A stretch of 64,000 bases of DNA from the NCBI RefSeq assembly GCF_002900365.1, contig NZ_CP025979.1:186001-250000 (forward strand). The letters are read 5' to 3'. This stretch comes from Escherichia marmotae. GTDB lineage: Bacteria > Pseudomonadota > Gammaproteobacteria > Enterobacterales > Enterobacteriaceae. Positions within the stretch are counted from its first letter, which is position 1. Each line of letters opens with the position of its first letter. Both the position numbers and the translations under genes were made by a program. The notes beneath the pieces are model-generated. The model ran no database searches. It saw only the letters and a program-made list of their open reading frames with translations, and was not told the DNA's origin. Positions 27,140 through 35,470 of the stretch are shown piece after piece.

Positions 27140-27399
27140 ACACGCTGACTGATTTGCAAACCTTTATCTTACGCGGCGCTACCCAGCGCAACCACGCGAC
27201 CAATCACTTCATGACAGGCAACCAGTGGGTACTGTGAGAATCCCCACTTGTTGTCGAGCATCGACAGGCCAGAATGGCAAATCCCGCAGTAATCCACCTG
27301 TACTTCGCCGTCTTGTGGCTTCAGTTCACCGGGATCGTACTCATAGAGCTCCAGTTCCCCGCCAGCCTCTTTTGCAGCATAGCTTTTTATCATCGACAT
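27140..27399 (-). pseudogene. ahr: ahr (yjgB) remnant
   Basis: From the ATG at 27397-27399 the reading gives 76 residues closely like the N-terminus of Ahr, the zinc-dependent NADPH aldehyde reductase (about 339 residues). It keeps the YCGICHS zinc-ligand segment. It then meets TAA where K-12 has Gln after GSAA. Homology continues for about ten codons past the stop (DKGLQ..QRV), then fails, and the remaining 260 residues are absent. Several changes at conserved places (HSG for HSD, ACHEV for AGHEV) show long decay, not a recent cut. Confidence 0.88.
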
Positions 27400-27537
27400 G
27401 CTTTTGCCCTTCTCTGATATTTCCCGGGAAGTGTAGAGTATGGTCGGGCGGGAGGCCTGGAGTGTGACAAAGGTTACACATTACTGAGAATAGTGCTGAA
27501 ATTTTCAGCACTTAGCAAGGTGGGTGCAAGCTGACGC

Positions 27538-27565
27538 TTGCATGGCGGCGCGTGACAGGTATAAT
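27538..27565 (+). promoter_or_regulatory. leuX promoter
   Basis: TTGCAT at 27538-27543 and TATAAT at 27560-27565 are separated by 16 bases, with the tRNA 5' end 30 bases further on. The imported leuX therefore carries its own complete promoter. Confidence 0.75.
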
Positions 27566-27594
27566 CCACAACGTTTTCCGCATACCTCTTCAGT

Positions 27595-27679
27595 GCCGAA
27601 GTGGCGAAATCGGTAGACGCAGTTGATTCAAAATCAACCGTAGAAATACGTGCCGGTTCGAGTCCGGCCTTCGGCACCA
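27595..27679 (+). tRNA. leuX: tRNA-Leu (anticodon CAA)
   Basis: This 85-base gene begins GCCGAAG and ends CTTCGGCACCA, giving a perfect acceptor stem and an encoded CCA. It has a long variable arm as in all leucine tRNAs. The anticodon stem GTTGA/TCAAC encloses TTCAAAA, with CAA as anticodon. This is leuX, which reads UUG codons and is a known integration hotspot for pathogenicity islands. Here no integrase follows: the complete IS4 begins 25 bases past the CCA. Whether the usual leuX locus also survives elsewhere cannot be seen. Confidence 0.97.
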
Positions 27680-27704
27680 AAAGTATATAAATAGACCTCA
27701 GCTG

Positions 27705-29130
27705 TAATGCCAGTCAGTTAAGCAACTGACTGGCTCTTTTTCGGGGCTGTGGGGGATTTCCAGGGCCTCTCCTTTACCACTCTCGGGAAGGCTCTTTCCC
27801 TTCTTGTCGGTAATTTCACAAGTTGTCCCATACTTGCAAGATCGCGCATCAGCTCCGGTATACGTCCCGGTGAAGCGCCCTGCAATGTCATCAGCATTCT
27901 CATCACCATTCCGCATGATTCTGAGAAACTCAGTTGATTCGGCCAGTAACCTTTCAGATGTTCTGCCATTTTAATCATCTGATATCTCACCAGATTATAA
28001 GCCAGTAAGACACCCCACAGCTCTTGCTCCACAAGCTCCGGCTTTTTACTTCTCAGCGTCAGCCTGCTCAGTTGCATCGTCTGTTTTATCTCCCTGTATC
28101 CCAGTTCGATTTCCCAGCGATGACTGTACAGATCCGCCATTTCTCCTCCGGGGAAGCGCATGGCGTCCGTCATCGACGTCAGCAGATGGCAGACTTTTCC
28201 TTTGCGCGTCACGGTCAGCAGGCGGGCTGTCACCTCATTTCCCAGCCCCGGCCACTTTTTTCGTGCCTGCGGGCTGGTTTTCAGCTTCACCAGATGATCG
28301 CCTTTACCCAGTTTTCTGATCTCTTCATATTGCGCTCCCTTTCTGAGAGGGATCATCCAGTGGCGGTGTTCTCCCGCCTGGCTCCAGGCATTTAACAGTC
28401 CCAGTGAGTAATAACCTTTATCCATTAACGTCAGGGTGTTATCGCCGGTTTGTTCTATAAGTTGCTCAGCAAGCTCATTTTCGCTGTTCTTCATCGTGCC
28501 GAAGGCTGCAGCCGTCAGCAGATGGCTGGTCAGTTCCATCTGGCAGACCATTTTGACCTGCGGGTAGAGCGCCGGGTTCCCGGCATGTGTCTGGCGGGGG
28601 AAGGCTGCATCGTTCTCTGGTGTATCCGGTGTGCGCCAGAACACACCATCGATGGCCAGCAGGGTCAGGCCGCACCAGTGCGGATGCGGCGTGGCGTTAT
28701 GCCAGAGCTGCGCTGTTTTCGTGAACACGCGGCGGACAGCCTCACTTCCCAGGCGCTGGCGAGCCTGAATAACGGCACTGGGGGCAACGAAGGGGCGATT
28801 GCCCGGTAGCATGATGTCCAGGCGATTCACAATCTGGTGAAGAGGTTCTTTACGCTCAAGCGCCATGCCAACAATACACCAGACCATCATTTCGAGGGGA
28901 AGACGGCGCTTGCGTAGCGTTACAGTACCTGATTCGGCAAGGCAACGAGAGATGAGTTCGGGGTCGAGGTAATCCCCCAGAGAAGTCAGTGGGTTACGCA
29001 GAGAATCGTAACGGGATACCAAATCAAGTGCCTGTCCAATGAGCATAAAAAAATCCGGAAACGAGTGAGCGTTTCCGGATTCTTACACAGCCACTGGATC
29101 GGTCAACTGATCCTTAACTGATCGGCATTA
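27705..29130 (-). mobile_element. IS4, complete
   Basis: The element is 1426 bases, exactly the known IS4 length. Ends are TAATGCCAGTCAGTTAAG on the left and, reading inward, TAATGCCGATCAGTTAAG on the right, 16 of 18 identical. Its left flank (AGACCTCAGCTG) belongs to the leuX side and its right flank (CAGCCTGAGCAG) to the efpL terminator; they do not match each other, so it is a hybrid junction. The transposase is intact. Confidence 0.97.
27718..29046 (-). CDS. insG: IS4 transposase
   Basis: The 442-residue protein is the IS4 transposase, matching InsG of K-12 in length. The catalytic domain shows LLAIDGVFWRTPD (first Asp), TLMDKGYYSLGLL (second Asp), and the Y-R-E-K signature of the IS4 family in YSHRWEIELGYREIKQTM, holding the catalytic Glu. 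It reads away from efpL, so transcripts running past the broken efpL terminator would enter this gene in the sense direction. Confidence 0.97.
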   Translation of the reverse strand: MLIGQALDLVSRYDSLRNPLTSLGDYLDPELISRCLAESGTVTLRKRRLPLEMMVWCIVGMALERKEPLHQIVNRLDIMLPGNRPFVAPSAVIQARQRLGSEAVRRVFTKTAQLWHNATPHPHWCGLTLLAIDGVFWRTPDTPENDAAFPRQTHAGNPALYPQVKMVCQMELTSHLLTAAAFGTMKNSENELAEQLIEQTGDNTLTLMDKGYYSLGLLNAWSQAGEHRHWMIPLRKGAQYEEIRKLGKGDHLVKLKTSPQARKKWPGLGNEVTARLLTVTRKGKVCHLLTSMTDAMRFPGGEMADLYSHRWEIELGYREIKQTMQLSRLTLRSKKPELVEQELWGVLLAYNLVRYQMIKMAEHLKGYWPNQLSFSESCGMVMRMLMTLQGASPGRIPELMRDLASMGQLVKLPTRRERAFPRVVKERPWKSPTAPKKSQSVA

Positions 29131-29142
29131 CAGCCTGAGCAG
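29131..29142. repeat. Target site duplication, right copy
   Basis: CAGCCTGAGCAG is an exact copy of bases 23980-23991, next to the outer end of the complete IS4. Confidence 0.92.
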
Positions 29143-29165
29143 TCCCTTTTTGAATGTGGCTGAAG

Positions 29166-29738
29166 TTAGTCAGCACGCCCCATGTAACGGCGTTCTTCGA
29201 TATGGATACGGATTTTTTCGCCCGGGCTTAAGTATTCTGGCACCTGAATCACCAGACCGGTGCTTAATGTTGCCGGTTTGTTACGTGCGCTGGCAGAAGC
29301 ACCTTTAATGCCTGGTGCGGTTTCAACGATTTCCAGATCAACGGTCTGCGGCAGTTCAAGTGCCAGCAGTTGGCCGTCCCAGGTCAAAACCTGCATGTCA
29401 GGCATACCGCCTTCCGGCATAAACAGCAGTTCTTCTTCAATCTGATCTTTCGTGAAGGTATACGGGGTATAGTCCTCTTTATCCATAAAGACATATTCGT
29501 TGCCATCAACGTAGGAGAAGTCAACATAGCGGCGGGTCAGCGTCACGGTGTCAACGATATCATCACCTTTGAAACGCTCTTCTACTTTCAGCCCGGTACG
29601 GACATCAGAAAAGCGCATTTTGTACAGCGTAGCGGCACCGCGGGCAGTGGGGGACTGAATATCAATATCCTTAACCAGCAGCAATTTGCCGTTGTAATTC
29701 AGAACCATACCTTTTTTAATTTCGTTCGCTCTTGGCAT
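29166..29738 (-). CDS. efpL: EfpL (YeiP), EF-P-like translation factor
   Basis: EfpL is a paralogue of elongation factor P that relieves ribosome stalling at proline-rich and some other sequences. The 190-residue protein has the three beta-barrel domains of EF-P. At the tip of domain I, where EF-P carries a modified lysine, it has SPTARGAA with Arg33, typical of the EfpL branch. I used the ATG at 29736-29738 ([10 protein letters not shown]); the longer in-frame reading to 29993 is not family sequence. Its terminator, 15 bases downstream, is interrupted by the IS4-bracketed insertion. Confidence 0.95.
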
Positions 29739-29892
29739 CGAAAAATTCCTGTAGTCGAAAATGTCAAAAATATCGCGACAAACTACTCGCGACGGCCATT
29801 TCAGGCAAGAGGTATTCGCACTTTTGCTGGTGCAAAAAAGGTGGTACTGTGCGCGCTCATCAATCCGGTGGTTAACCTGAAGAGAACAATGT

Positions 29893-30147
29893 ATGGAATG
29901 CCGTCCGGATTGCGGGGCGTGTTGTACCGCCCCCTCAATCTCCAGCCCTATTCCGGGTATGCCAGATGGCAAGCCCGCCAATACACCCTGCATTCAGCTC
30001 GATGAACAGCAACGCTGTAAAATTTTTACCTCGCCACTGCGCCCGAGAGTCTGCGCAGGCTTACAAGCCAGTGCAGAAATGTGCGGCAACACGCGTCAGC
30101 AGGCAATGACCTGGCTTATCGATCTGGAAATACTGACCGCGCCTTAA
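29893..30147 (+). CDS. yeiW: YeiW, small cysteine-rich protein (UPF0153)
   Basis: This 84-residue protein contains eight cysteines, four of them in the N-terminal cluster [11 protein letters not shown], then CIQL, CKIF, VCAG and MCGN. The spacing fits the YkgJ/UPF0153 family of predicted zinc or iron chelators; its function is unknown. It is divergent from efpL and its stop overlaps the stop position of the convergent setB pseudogene. Length is as in K-12. Confidence 0.9.
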
Positions 30148-31326
30148 ACATCTTTAATCCGCAGTAAGCAGAACAGGGTGGCGATAATCATCACCATCGC
30201 AAATCAGAACACTGCATGATAATTCCAGATCTCTGCGACTATTCCGGCTACTGAACCGGCGATAATCCAGCCCACACGTGATGTATTGGTATAGAGCGTG
30301 GTTGCTGAACCCGCCTGGCCGGGCATCAGATCCTGAAAATAGAGCATCCCAATACCGCCAAGAATACCGATAAAAATAGCATTCAGCATCTGTAAGCCCA
30401 ACAGAATAACAGGTGAATGTGCCATCAGCATACCTGCGTAAAAACAGATGCCACCCACGGCTGCTACGCGCATCAAGAACCGCTTACCCAGACGTTTGGC
30501 AAAATAACCGGCAATTAACATCGTCGGGATTTCCAGCCCGGCGGCGGTCCCCATCATCACACCCGCCAGTTTTTCTGGAAGATGTAGTTCGTTAATAATA
30601 AATAGCGGCATGTTGATGATGTACAGGCTATTTGAACCCCACATCAACGTACAAATGACAAACAGCAATAGCGTATCGCGACGGTTACGCCGCGGTGCTT
30701 CAACCGTGCCGGTCGCCCAGCGGAACCTCTTTTTGCATCGACGGTAAAAACAGCCACACCATCACGCCGCAAACAATAAACGCTACCGCCGCGCTGAGAT
30801 ACATCACCGTAAAGCTGAAACCCATCGCTAAGGCATAAGCCAGCGGCGGGCCGATGACCCATGCCAGTGAAACCTGGGCGCGCAAAAAAGAGCTGAACAT
30901 CACTGCTTCACGCCCGGTTTTATCGGCATGTTCACGGGCAAGAGCAAACATCTGCGGGTTGGCGGTAGAGCCAAAGCTGCTAAGAAAAACGCCGACAAAC
31001 AACAGGATGAAGTAGTTGCGATTCCAGGCGAAAAGGGTGCAGGCCAGCACGCCTAACAGGCAGCAAAAGACAATCAGTGATTTACGATCGCCGCGCTTAT
31101 CGGAGCGCCCGGCGAGAAACTGGCTGACCAGAATCCCGATGACGGCGCTGCCGGTAAAGAAGAATCCCACCATTGCCGGGCGGGCGTGTACCTCATCGGT
31201 AAGAAAAATACTGAGCGTTGGGGTTTGCAGAGCGCCTGCAATGCCGGTGAGAAAGGCAACAATTAAGAATGCCGTTGATGTCAGGTCAAACGATTTCGCG
31301 CTGGAGACTGCGGGGGAATTATGCAT
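30144..31326 (-). pseudogene. setB: setB (yeiO), sugar efflux transporter, doubly inactivated
   Basis: SetB is a 393-residue MFS sugar efflux protein. Here the first 208 residues read normally to LPSMQKEVPLG, where one extra C in the run at 30716-30718 shifts the frame and gives an early stop. The sequence resumes in the other frame (LLFVICTLMWGSNSLY...) but meets TGA at 30204-30206 in place of Trp in HAVFW. The expected native stop is at 30144-30146. Removing the extra base gives exactly 394 codons. Two independent lesions show the gene has been dead for some time. Confidence 0.93.
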
Positions 31327-31693
31327 GCTGGTCGATCACTGAAAGATGAAGACGCGGAGTTTACGCCGCTTGTCAGAAAATAAACAGTCAGTGAAATCAA
31401 ACTCGCCATGAATAATCAAAATGCTATTTCACTCTTGTTGAACCTTTGCTGACGCTGCTGAAATGATCATGTTGATAACAAATTTCGCCATCAGCGATTC
31501 AGATTATCGGCAAAAAAATGTGCAGCACATCAAACTTTTGTACATAATTTAGCGCCATCCCTTGCGTGCTGAAACAGAAGTATTATGCTTTCTTGAAACG
31601 TTTCAGCGCGATCTTGTCTTTAACCCTAAGCCAGGTTAGCGCTTTTTTTCTCATAGAAGCTGAATCGTTTCAATTCAGCAAGAGAGGAGAACT
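31327..31693 (+). promoter_or_regulatory. setB-fruB intergenic region with two Cra operators
   Basis: About 370 bases between divergent genes. Two sites match the Cra (FruR) operator: TTGAAACGTTTCAGC at 31593-31607, with the perfect dyad GAAACGTTTC, and GCTGAATCGTTTCA at 31659-31672, just before fruB. A further half-site GCTGAAAC is at 31568-31575. ATGTGCAGCACATCA (31519-31533) resembles half of a CRP site. AGAGAGGAGAAC forms the fruB ribosome site. No gene is present. Confidence 0.85.
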
Positions 31694-32824
31694 ATGTTCC
31701 AGTTATCCGTACAGGACATCCATCCGGGCGAAAAGGCCGGAGACAAAGAAGAGGCGATTCGCCAGGTCGCTGCGGCGCTGGTGCAGGCCGGTAATGTCGC
31801 TGAAGGCTACGTCAATGGCATGCTGGCGCGCGAACAGCAAACCTCAACGTTCCTCGGCAATGGTATTGCTATTCCACACGGCACCACCGACACCCGCGAT
31901 CAGGTACTGAAAACCGGCGTTCAGGTGTTTCAGTTCCCGGAAGGCGTGACATGGGGTGAAGGTCAGGTGGCGTATGTTGCTATCGGTATTGCCGCCAGCT
32001 CGGATGAACATCTGGGGCTGTTGCGTCAACTGACGCACGTCCTGAGCGATGATTCCGTTGCTGAACAACTGAAATCAGCCACCACTGCAGAAGAACTGCG
32101 CGCACTGCTGATGGGCGAAAAGCAGAGTGAACAGTTGAAGCTTGATAACGAAATGCTGACGCTGGATATCGTCGCCAGCGATTTGCTGACTCTTCAGGCG
32201 CTGAATGCTGCTCGTCTGAAAGAAGCGGGCGCGGTTGATACCGCTTTTGTTACCAAAGCCATCAATGAACAGCCGTTGAACCTCGGGCAGGGGATCTGGC
32301 TGAACGATAGTGCCGAAGGCAACCTGCGCAGCGCCATTGCGGTAAGCCGTGCGGCAAATGCTTTTGATGTTGAAGGCGAAACGGCAGCCATGCTGGTGAG
32401 TGTGGCGATGAATGACGATCAGCCAGTCGCGGTACTTAAGCGTCTGAGCGACCTGCTGATCGACAATAAGGCTGAACGTCTGTTGAAAGCTGATGCAGCA
32501 ACGTTGCTGGCGCTGCTGACCAGCGATGATGTGCCGACCGACGACGTGTTAAGCGCAGAGTTTGTGGTGCGCAATGAACACGGCCTGCATGCCCGCCCAG
32601 GCACCATGCTGGTCAATACCATTAAACAATTTAACAGTGATATTACCGTGACAAACCTTGATGGCACCGGCAAACCGGCAAATGGACGTAGTCTAATGAA
32701 AGTTGTAGCACTTGGCGTTAAGAAAGGTCATCGCCTACGCTTTACCGCCCAGGGAGCAGATGCTGAACAGGCGCTGAAAGCCATTGGCGACGCCATCGCC
32801 GCCGGTCTTGGGGAGGGCGCGTAA
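31694..32824 (+). CDS. fruB: FruB, fructose PTS diphosphoryl transfer protein
   Basis: FruB (DTP) passes phosphate from enzyme I to the fructose permease. The 376-residue protein has an N-terminal EIIA-Fru domain with phospho-His62 (IAIPHGTTD), a middle domain, and a C-terminal HPr-like FPr domain with phospho-His299 (NEHGLHARPGT). It is first in the fruBKA operon, with stop and fruK start overlapping (TAATG at 32822-32826). Two Cra operators upstream indicate repression by Cra, relieved by fructose 1-phosphate. Confidence 0.97.
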   Translation: MFQLSVQDIHPGEKAGDKEEAIRQVAAALVQAGNVAEGYVNGMLAREQQTSTFLGNGIAIPHGTTDTRDQVLKTGVQVFQFPEGVTWGEGQVAYVAIGIAASSDEHLGLLRQLTHVLSDDSVAEQLKSATTAEELRALLMGEKQSEQLKLDNEMLTLDIVASDLLTLQALNAARLKEAGAVDTAFVTKAINEQPLNLGQGIWLNDSAEGNLRSAIAVSRAANAFDVEGETAAMLVSVAMNDDQPVAVLKRLSDLLIDNKAERLLKADAATLLALLTSDDVPTDDVLSAEFVVRNEHGLHARPGTMLVNTIKQFNSDITVTNLDGTGKPANGRSLMKVVALGVKKGHRLRFTAQGADAEQALKAIGDAIAAGLGEGA

Positions 32825-33762
32825 TGAGCAGACGTGTTGCTACGATCACCCTCAATCCGGCCTATGACCTTGTCGGTTTCTGCCCGGAAATTGAACGCGG
32901 CGAAGTGAACCTGGTGAAAACCACCGGTCTGCATGCAGCGGGTAAAGGCATCAACGTGGCCAAAGTTTTAAAAGACCTGGGGATTGATGTCACCGTTGGC
33001 GGTTTCCTCGGCAAAGACAATCAGGACGGTTTTCAGCAACTGTTCAGCGAGCTGGGCATTGCCAACCGTTTCCAGGTTGTCCAGGGGCGTACCCGCATTA
33101 ACGTCAAGCTGACAGAAAAAGACGGTGAAGTCACCGATCTCAACTTCTCTGGTTTCGAAGTTACTCCAGCCGACTGGGAACGCTTTGTGACGGATTCTTT
33201 AAGCTGGCTTGGTCAGTTCGATATGGTCTGTGTCAGCGGTAGTTTACCGTCAGGTGTCAGCCCGGAAGCATTCACCGACTGGATGACTCGCCTGCGTAGT
33301 CAGTGTCCTTGCATTATCTTTGATAGTAGCCGTGAAGCGTTAGTGGCTGGTTTGAAAGCGGCACCATGGCTGGTGAAACCTAACCGCCGTGAGCTGGAAA
33401 TCTGGGCGGGTCGTAAACTGCCTGAAATGAAAGATGTCATTGAAGCTGCACATGCGCTACGTGAACAAGGTATCGCGCATGTTGTAATTTCACTGGGTGC
33501 CGAAGGCGCGCTTTGGGTTAATGCCTCCGGCGAATGGATCGCCAAACCACCGTCAGTCGATGTCGTAAGCACCGTTGGCGCAGGGGATTCTATGGTTGGT
33601 GGCCTGATTTATGGCTTGCTAATGCGTGAATCCAGTGAACACACACTGCGTCTGGCGACGGCTGTTGCAGCCCTGGCGGTAAGTCAAAGTAATGTAGGTA
33701 TTACCGATCGTCCGCAGTTGGCCGCAATGATGGCGCGCGTCGACTTACAACCTTTTAACTGA
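32824..33762 (+). CDS. fruK: 1-phosphofructokinase
   Basis: FruK phosphorylates fructose 1-phosphate to fructose 1,6-bisphosphate in the cytoplasm. The 312-residue product is a PfkB-family kinase with GLHAAGKGINVAKVLKDLG (about residues 36-54) and the signature TVGAGDSMVGGLIYGL containing the catalytic aspartate (near residue 255). It overlaps fruB upstream and is separated from fruA by 16 bases that hold the fruA ribosome site CAGGAGAGG. Confidence 0.97.
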   Translation: MSRRVATITLNPAYDLVGFCPEIERGEVNLVKTTGLHAAGKGINVAKVLKDLGIDVTVGGFLGKDNQDGFQQLFSELGIANRFQVVQGRTRINVKLTEKDGEVTDLNFSGFEVTPADWERFVTDSLSWLGQFDMVCVSGSLPSGVSPEAFTDWMTRLRSQCPCIIFDSSREALVAGLKAAPWLVKPNRRELEIWAGRKLPEMKDVIEAAHALREQGIAHVVISLGAEGALWVNASGEWIAKPPSVDVVSTVGAGDSMVGGLIYGLLMRESSEHTLRLATAVAALAVSQSNVGITDRPQLAAMMARVDLQPFN

Positions 33763-33778
33763 CAGCAGGAGAGGCATA

Positions 33779-35470
33779 ATGAAAACGCTGCTGATTATTG
33801 ACGCTAATCTCGGTCAGGCACGCGCCTATATGGCGAAGACCCTGCTGGGCGCGGCGGCGCGAAAAGCAAAACTGGAAATCATCGATAATCCTAACGACGC
33901 TGAAATGGCGATTGTTCTTGGTGATTCCATCCCGAACGATAGCGCGCTGAACGGTAAAAATGTCTGGCTGGGCGATATTTCCCGGGCCGTCGCGCATCCG
34001 GAGCTGTTCCTGAGCGAAGCCAAAGGTCATGCGAAACCTTACACTGCGCCGGTAGCTGCTACAGCACCGGTTGCAGCCAGCGGCCCGAAACGCGTGGTTG
34101 CGGTTACTGCTTGCCCAACCGGCGTGGCACACACCTTTATGGCGGCTGAAGCTATTGAAACTGAAGCGAAAAAACGCGGTTGGTGGGTGAAAGTTGAAAC
34201 CCGTGGCTCTGTTGGTGCGGGGAATGCCATCACGCCTGAAGAAGTGGCGGCAGCGGATTTGGTGATTGTGGCGGCAGACATTGAAGTCGATCTGGCAAAA
34301 TTTGCCGGTAAACCCATGTACCGCACTTCTACCGGTCTGGCGCTGAAGAAAACGGCGCAGGAGCTGGATAAAGCGGTTGCTGAAGCGACGCCTTACGAGC
34401 CAGCAGGTAAAGCCCAAACGGCAAGCTCTGAAGCTAAGAAAGAGAGTGCAGGCGCGTATCGTCACCTGTTGACGGGCGTTTCTTACATGTTACCGATGGT
34501 GGTTGCTGGCGGTCTGTGTATCGCGCTTTCTTTTGCTTTTGGTATTGAAGCATTTAAAGAGCAAGGGACGCTTGCTGCGGCGCTGATGCAGATTGGCGGC
34601 GGTTCAGCTTTTGCGCTGATGGTTCCGGTACTGGCGGGTTATATTGCCTTCTCTATTGCCGATCGTCCGGGGCTTACTCCGGGTCTGATTGGCGGTATGC
34701 TGGCGGTCAGCACCGGTTCTGGCTTCATTGGTGGTATTATTGCGGGTTTCCTGGCCGGTTACATTGCGAAGTTAATCAGTACGCAACTGAAACTACCACA
34801 GAGTATGGAGGCGCTAAAACCGATTCTGATCATTCCGCTAGTTTCCAGTCTGGTGGTGGGTCTGGCGATGATCTACCTGATCGGTAAACCGGTTGCTGGC
34901 ATCCTCGAAGGCCTGACCCACTGGCTGCAAACTATGGGGACTGCGAATGCGGTTCTGCTGGGTGCGATCCTCGGTGGAATGATGTGTACTGACATGGGTG
35001 GTCCGGTAAACAAAGCGGCGTACGCGTTCGGTGTGGGTCTGCTGAGTACTCAAACCTATGGCCCGATGGCGGCGATTATGGCGGCAGGTATGGTGCCACC
35101 GCTGGCAATGGGGCTGGCTACGATGGTGGCACGTCGCAAATTCGACAAAGCGCAGCAGGAAGGCGGTAAAGCGGCTCTGGTTCTGGGACTGTGCTTTATT
35201 TCTGAAGGTGCAATTCCGTTTGCCGCCCGCGATCCGATGCGAGTACTGCCGTGCTGTATCGTTGGTGGGGCGCTGACTGGTGCAATCTCTATGGCGATTG
35301 GTGCGAAACTGATGGCACCGCACGGTGGTCTGTTTGTTCTGCTGATCCCTGGCGCAATTACGCCGGTTCTGGGATACCTGGTGGCAATCATTGCCGGTAC
35401 GCTGGTGGCAGGTTTGGCCTATGCTTTCCTGAAACGTCCGGAAGTGGACGCTGTAGCGAAAACAGCATAA
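33779..35470 (+). CDS. fruA: FruA, fructose PTS permease (EIIB'BC)
   Basis: FruA imports fructose and phosphorylates it to fructose 1-phosphate. The 563-residue protein has a degenerate IIB' domain (residues 1-100), the active IIB domain with phospho-Cys112 (VTACPTGVAHTF), an Ala/Lys-rich linker, and a IIC membrane domain from about residue 225 with the HGG motif near the end (MAPHGGLFVLLIPG). Length matches K-12 and no lesion is visible. It is the last gene of fruBKA and is followed by two hairpins. Confidence 0.97.
   Translation: MKTLLIIDANLGQARAYMAKTLLGAAARKAKLEIIDNPNDAEMAIVLGDSIPNDSALNGKNVWLGDISRAVAHPELFLSEAKGHAKPYTAPVAATAPVAASGPKRVVAVTACPTGVAHTFMAAEAIETEAKKRGWWVKVETRGSVGAGNAITPEEVAAADLVIVAADIEVDLAKFAGKPMYRTSTGLALKKTAQELDKAVAEATPYEPAGKAQTASSEAKKESAGAYRHLLTGVSYMLPMVVAGGLCIALSFAFGIEAFKEQGTLAAALMQIGGGSAFALMVPVLAGYIAFSIADRPGLTPGLIGGMLAVSTGSGFIGGIIAGFLAGYIAKLISTQLKLPQSMEALKPILIIPLVSSLVVGLAMIYLIGKPVAGILEGLTHWLQTMGTANAVLLGAILGGMMCTDMGGPVNKAAYAFGVGLLSTQTYGPMAAIMAAGMVPPLAMGLATMVARRKFDKAQQEGGKAALVLGLCFISEGAIPFAARDPMRVLPCCIVGGALTGAISMAIGAKLMAPHGGLFVLLIPGAITPVLGYLVAIIAGTLVAGLAYAFLKRPEVDAVAKTA

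Larger units (their letters stand above)
23992..29130. mobile_element. IS4-bracketed composite insertion carrying yjgR, ahr remnant and leuX
   Basis: Both outer ends are IS4 ends, and both are flanked by the same 12-base direct repeat, as expected for insertion of one composite unit or for capture of a circular IS4-bearing segment by a resident IS4. Inside are yjgR, a decayed ahr and leuX, neighbours of each other in the K-12 leuX region far from yeiQ-efpL. In K-12 the idn genes separate yjgR from ahr; here they are adjacent. The left IS4 was later cut down by an IS256-family element. The inner flank of the intact IS4 (CTCAGCTG) differs from its outer flank, so the intact IS4 alone did not insert here. 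Confidence 0.85.
23971..29151 (-). terminator. efpL terminator split in two by the IS4-bracketed insertion
   Basis: The left arm AAAAAGGGAC is at 23971-23980 and the right arm GTCCCTTTTT at 29142-29151. If the 12-base duplication is collapsed to one copy, they form a perfect 10-base stem around the loop AGCCTGAGCA, ending in T5: a classical terminator working in either direction, just past the efpL stop. The insertion sits exactly in its loop, so the arms are now about 5.2 kb apart and the hairpin cannot form. Confidence 0.85.

Noticed and set aside
27595..29130. An integrative island at leuX.
   Set aside because: No integrase, no repeated leuX 3' end and no phage-like genes are found. The junction features are those of IS4.
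29370..30005. A 211-residue open frame across efpL and into yeiW on the plus strand.
   Set aside because: It is antisense to efpL and then reads yeiW in another frame; both known genes explain the region better.
33755..34465. A 236-residue frame antisense to fruA.
   Set aside because: It is a shadow of the Ala/Lys-rich start of fruA.
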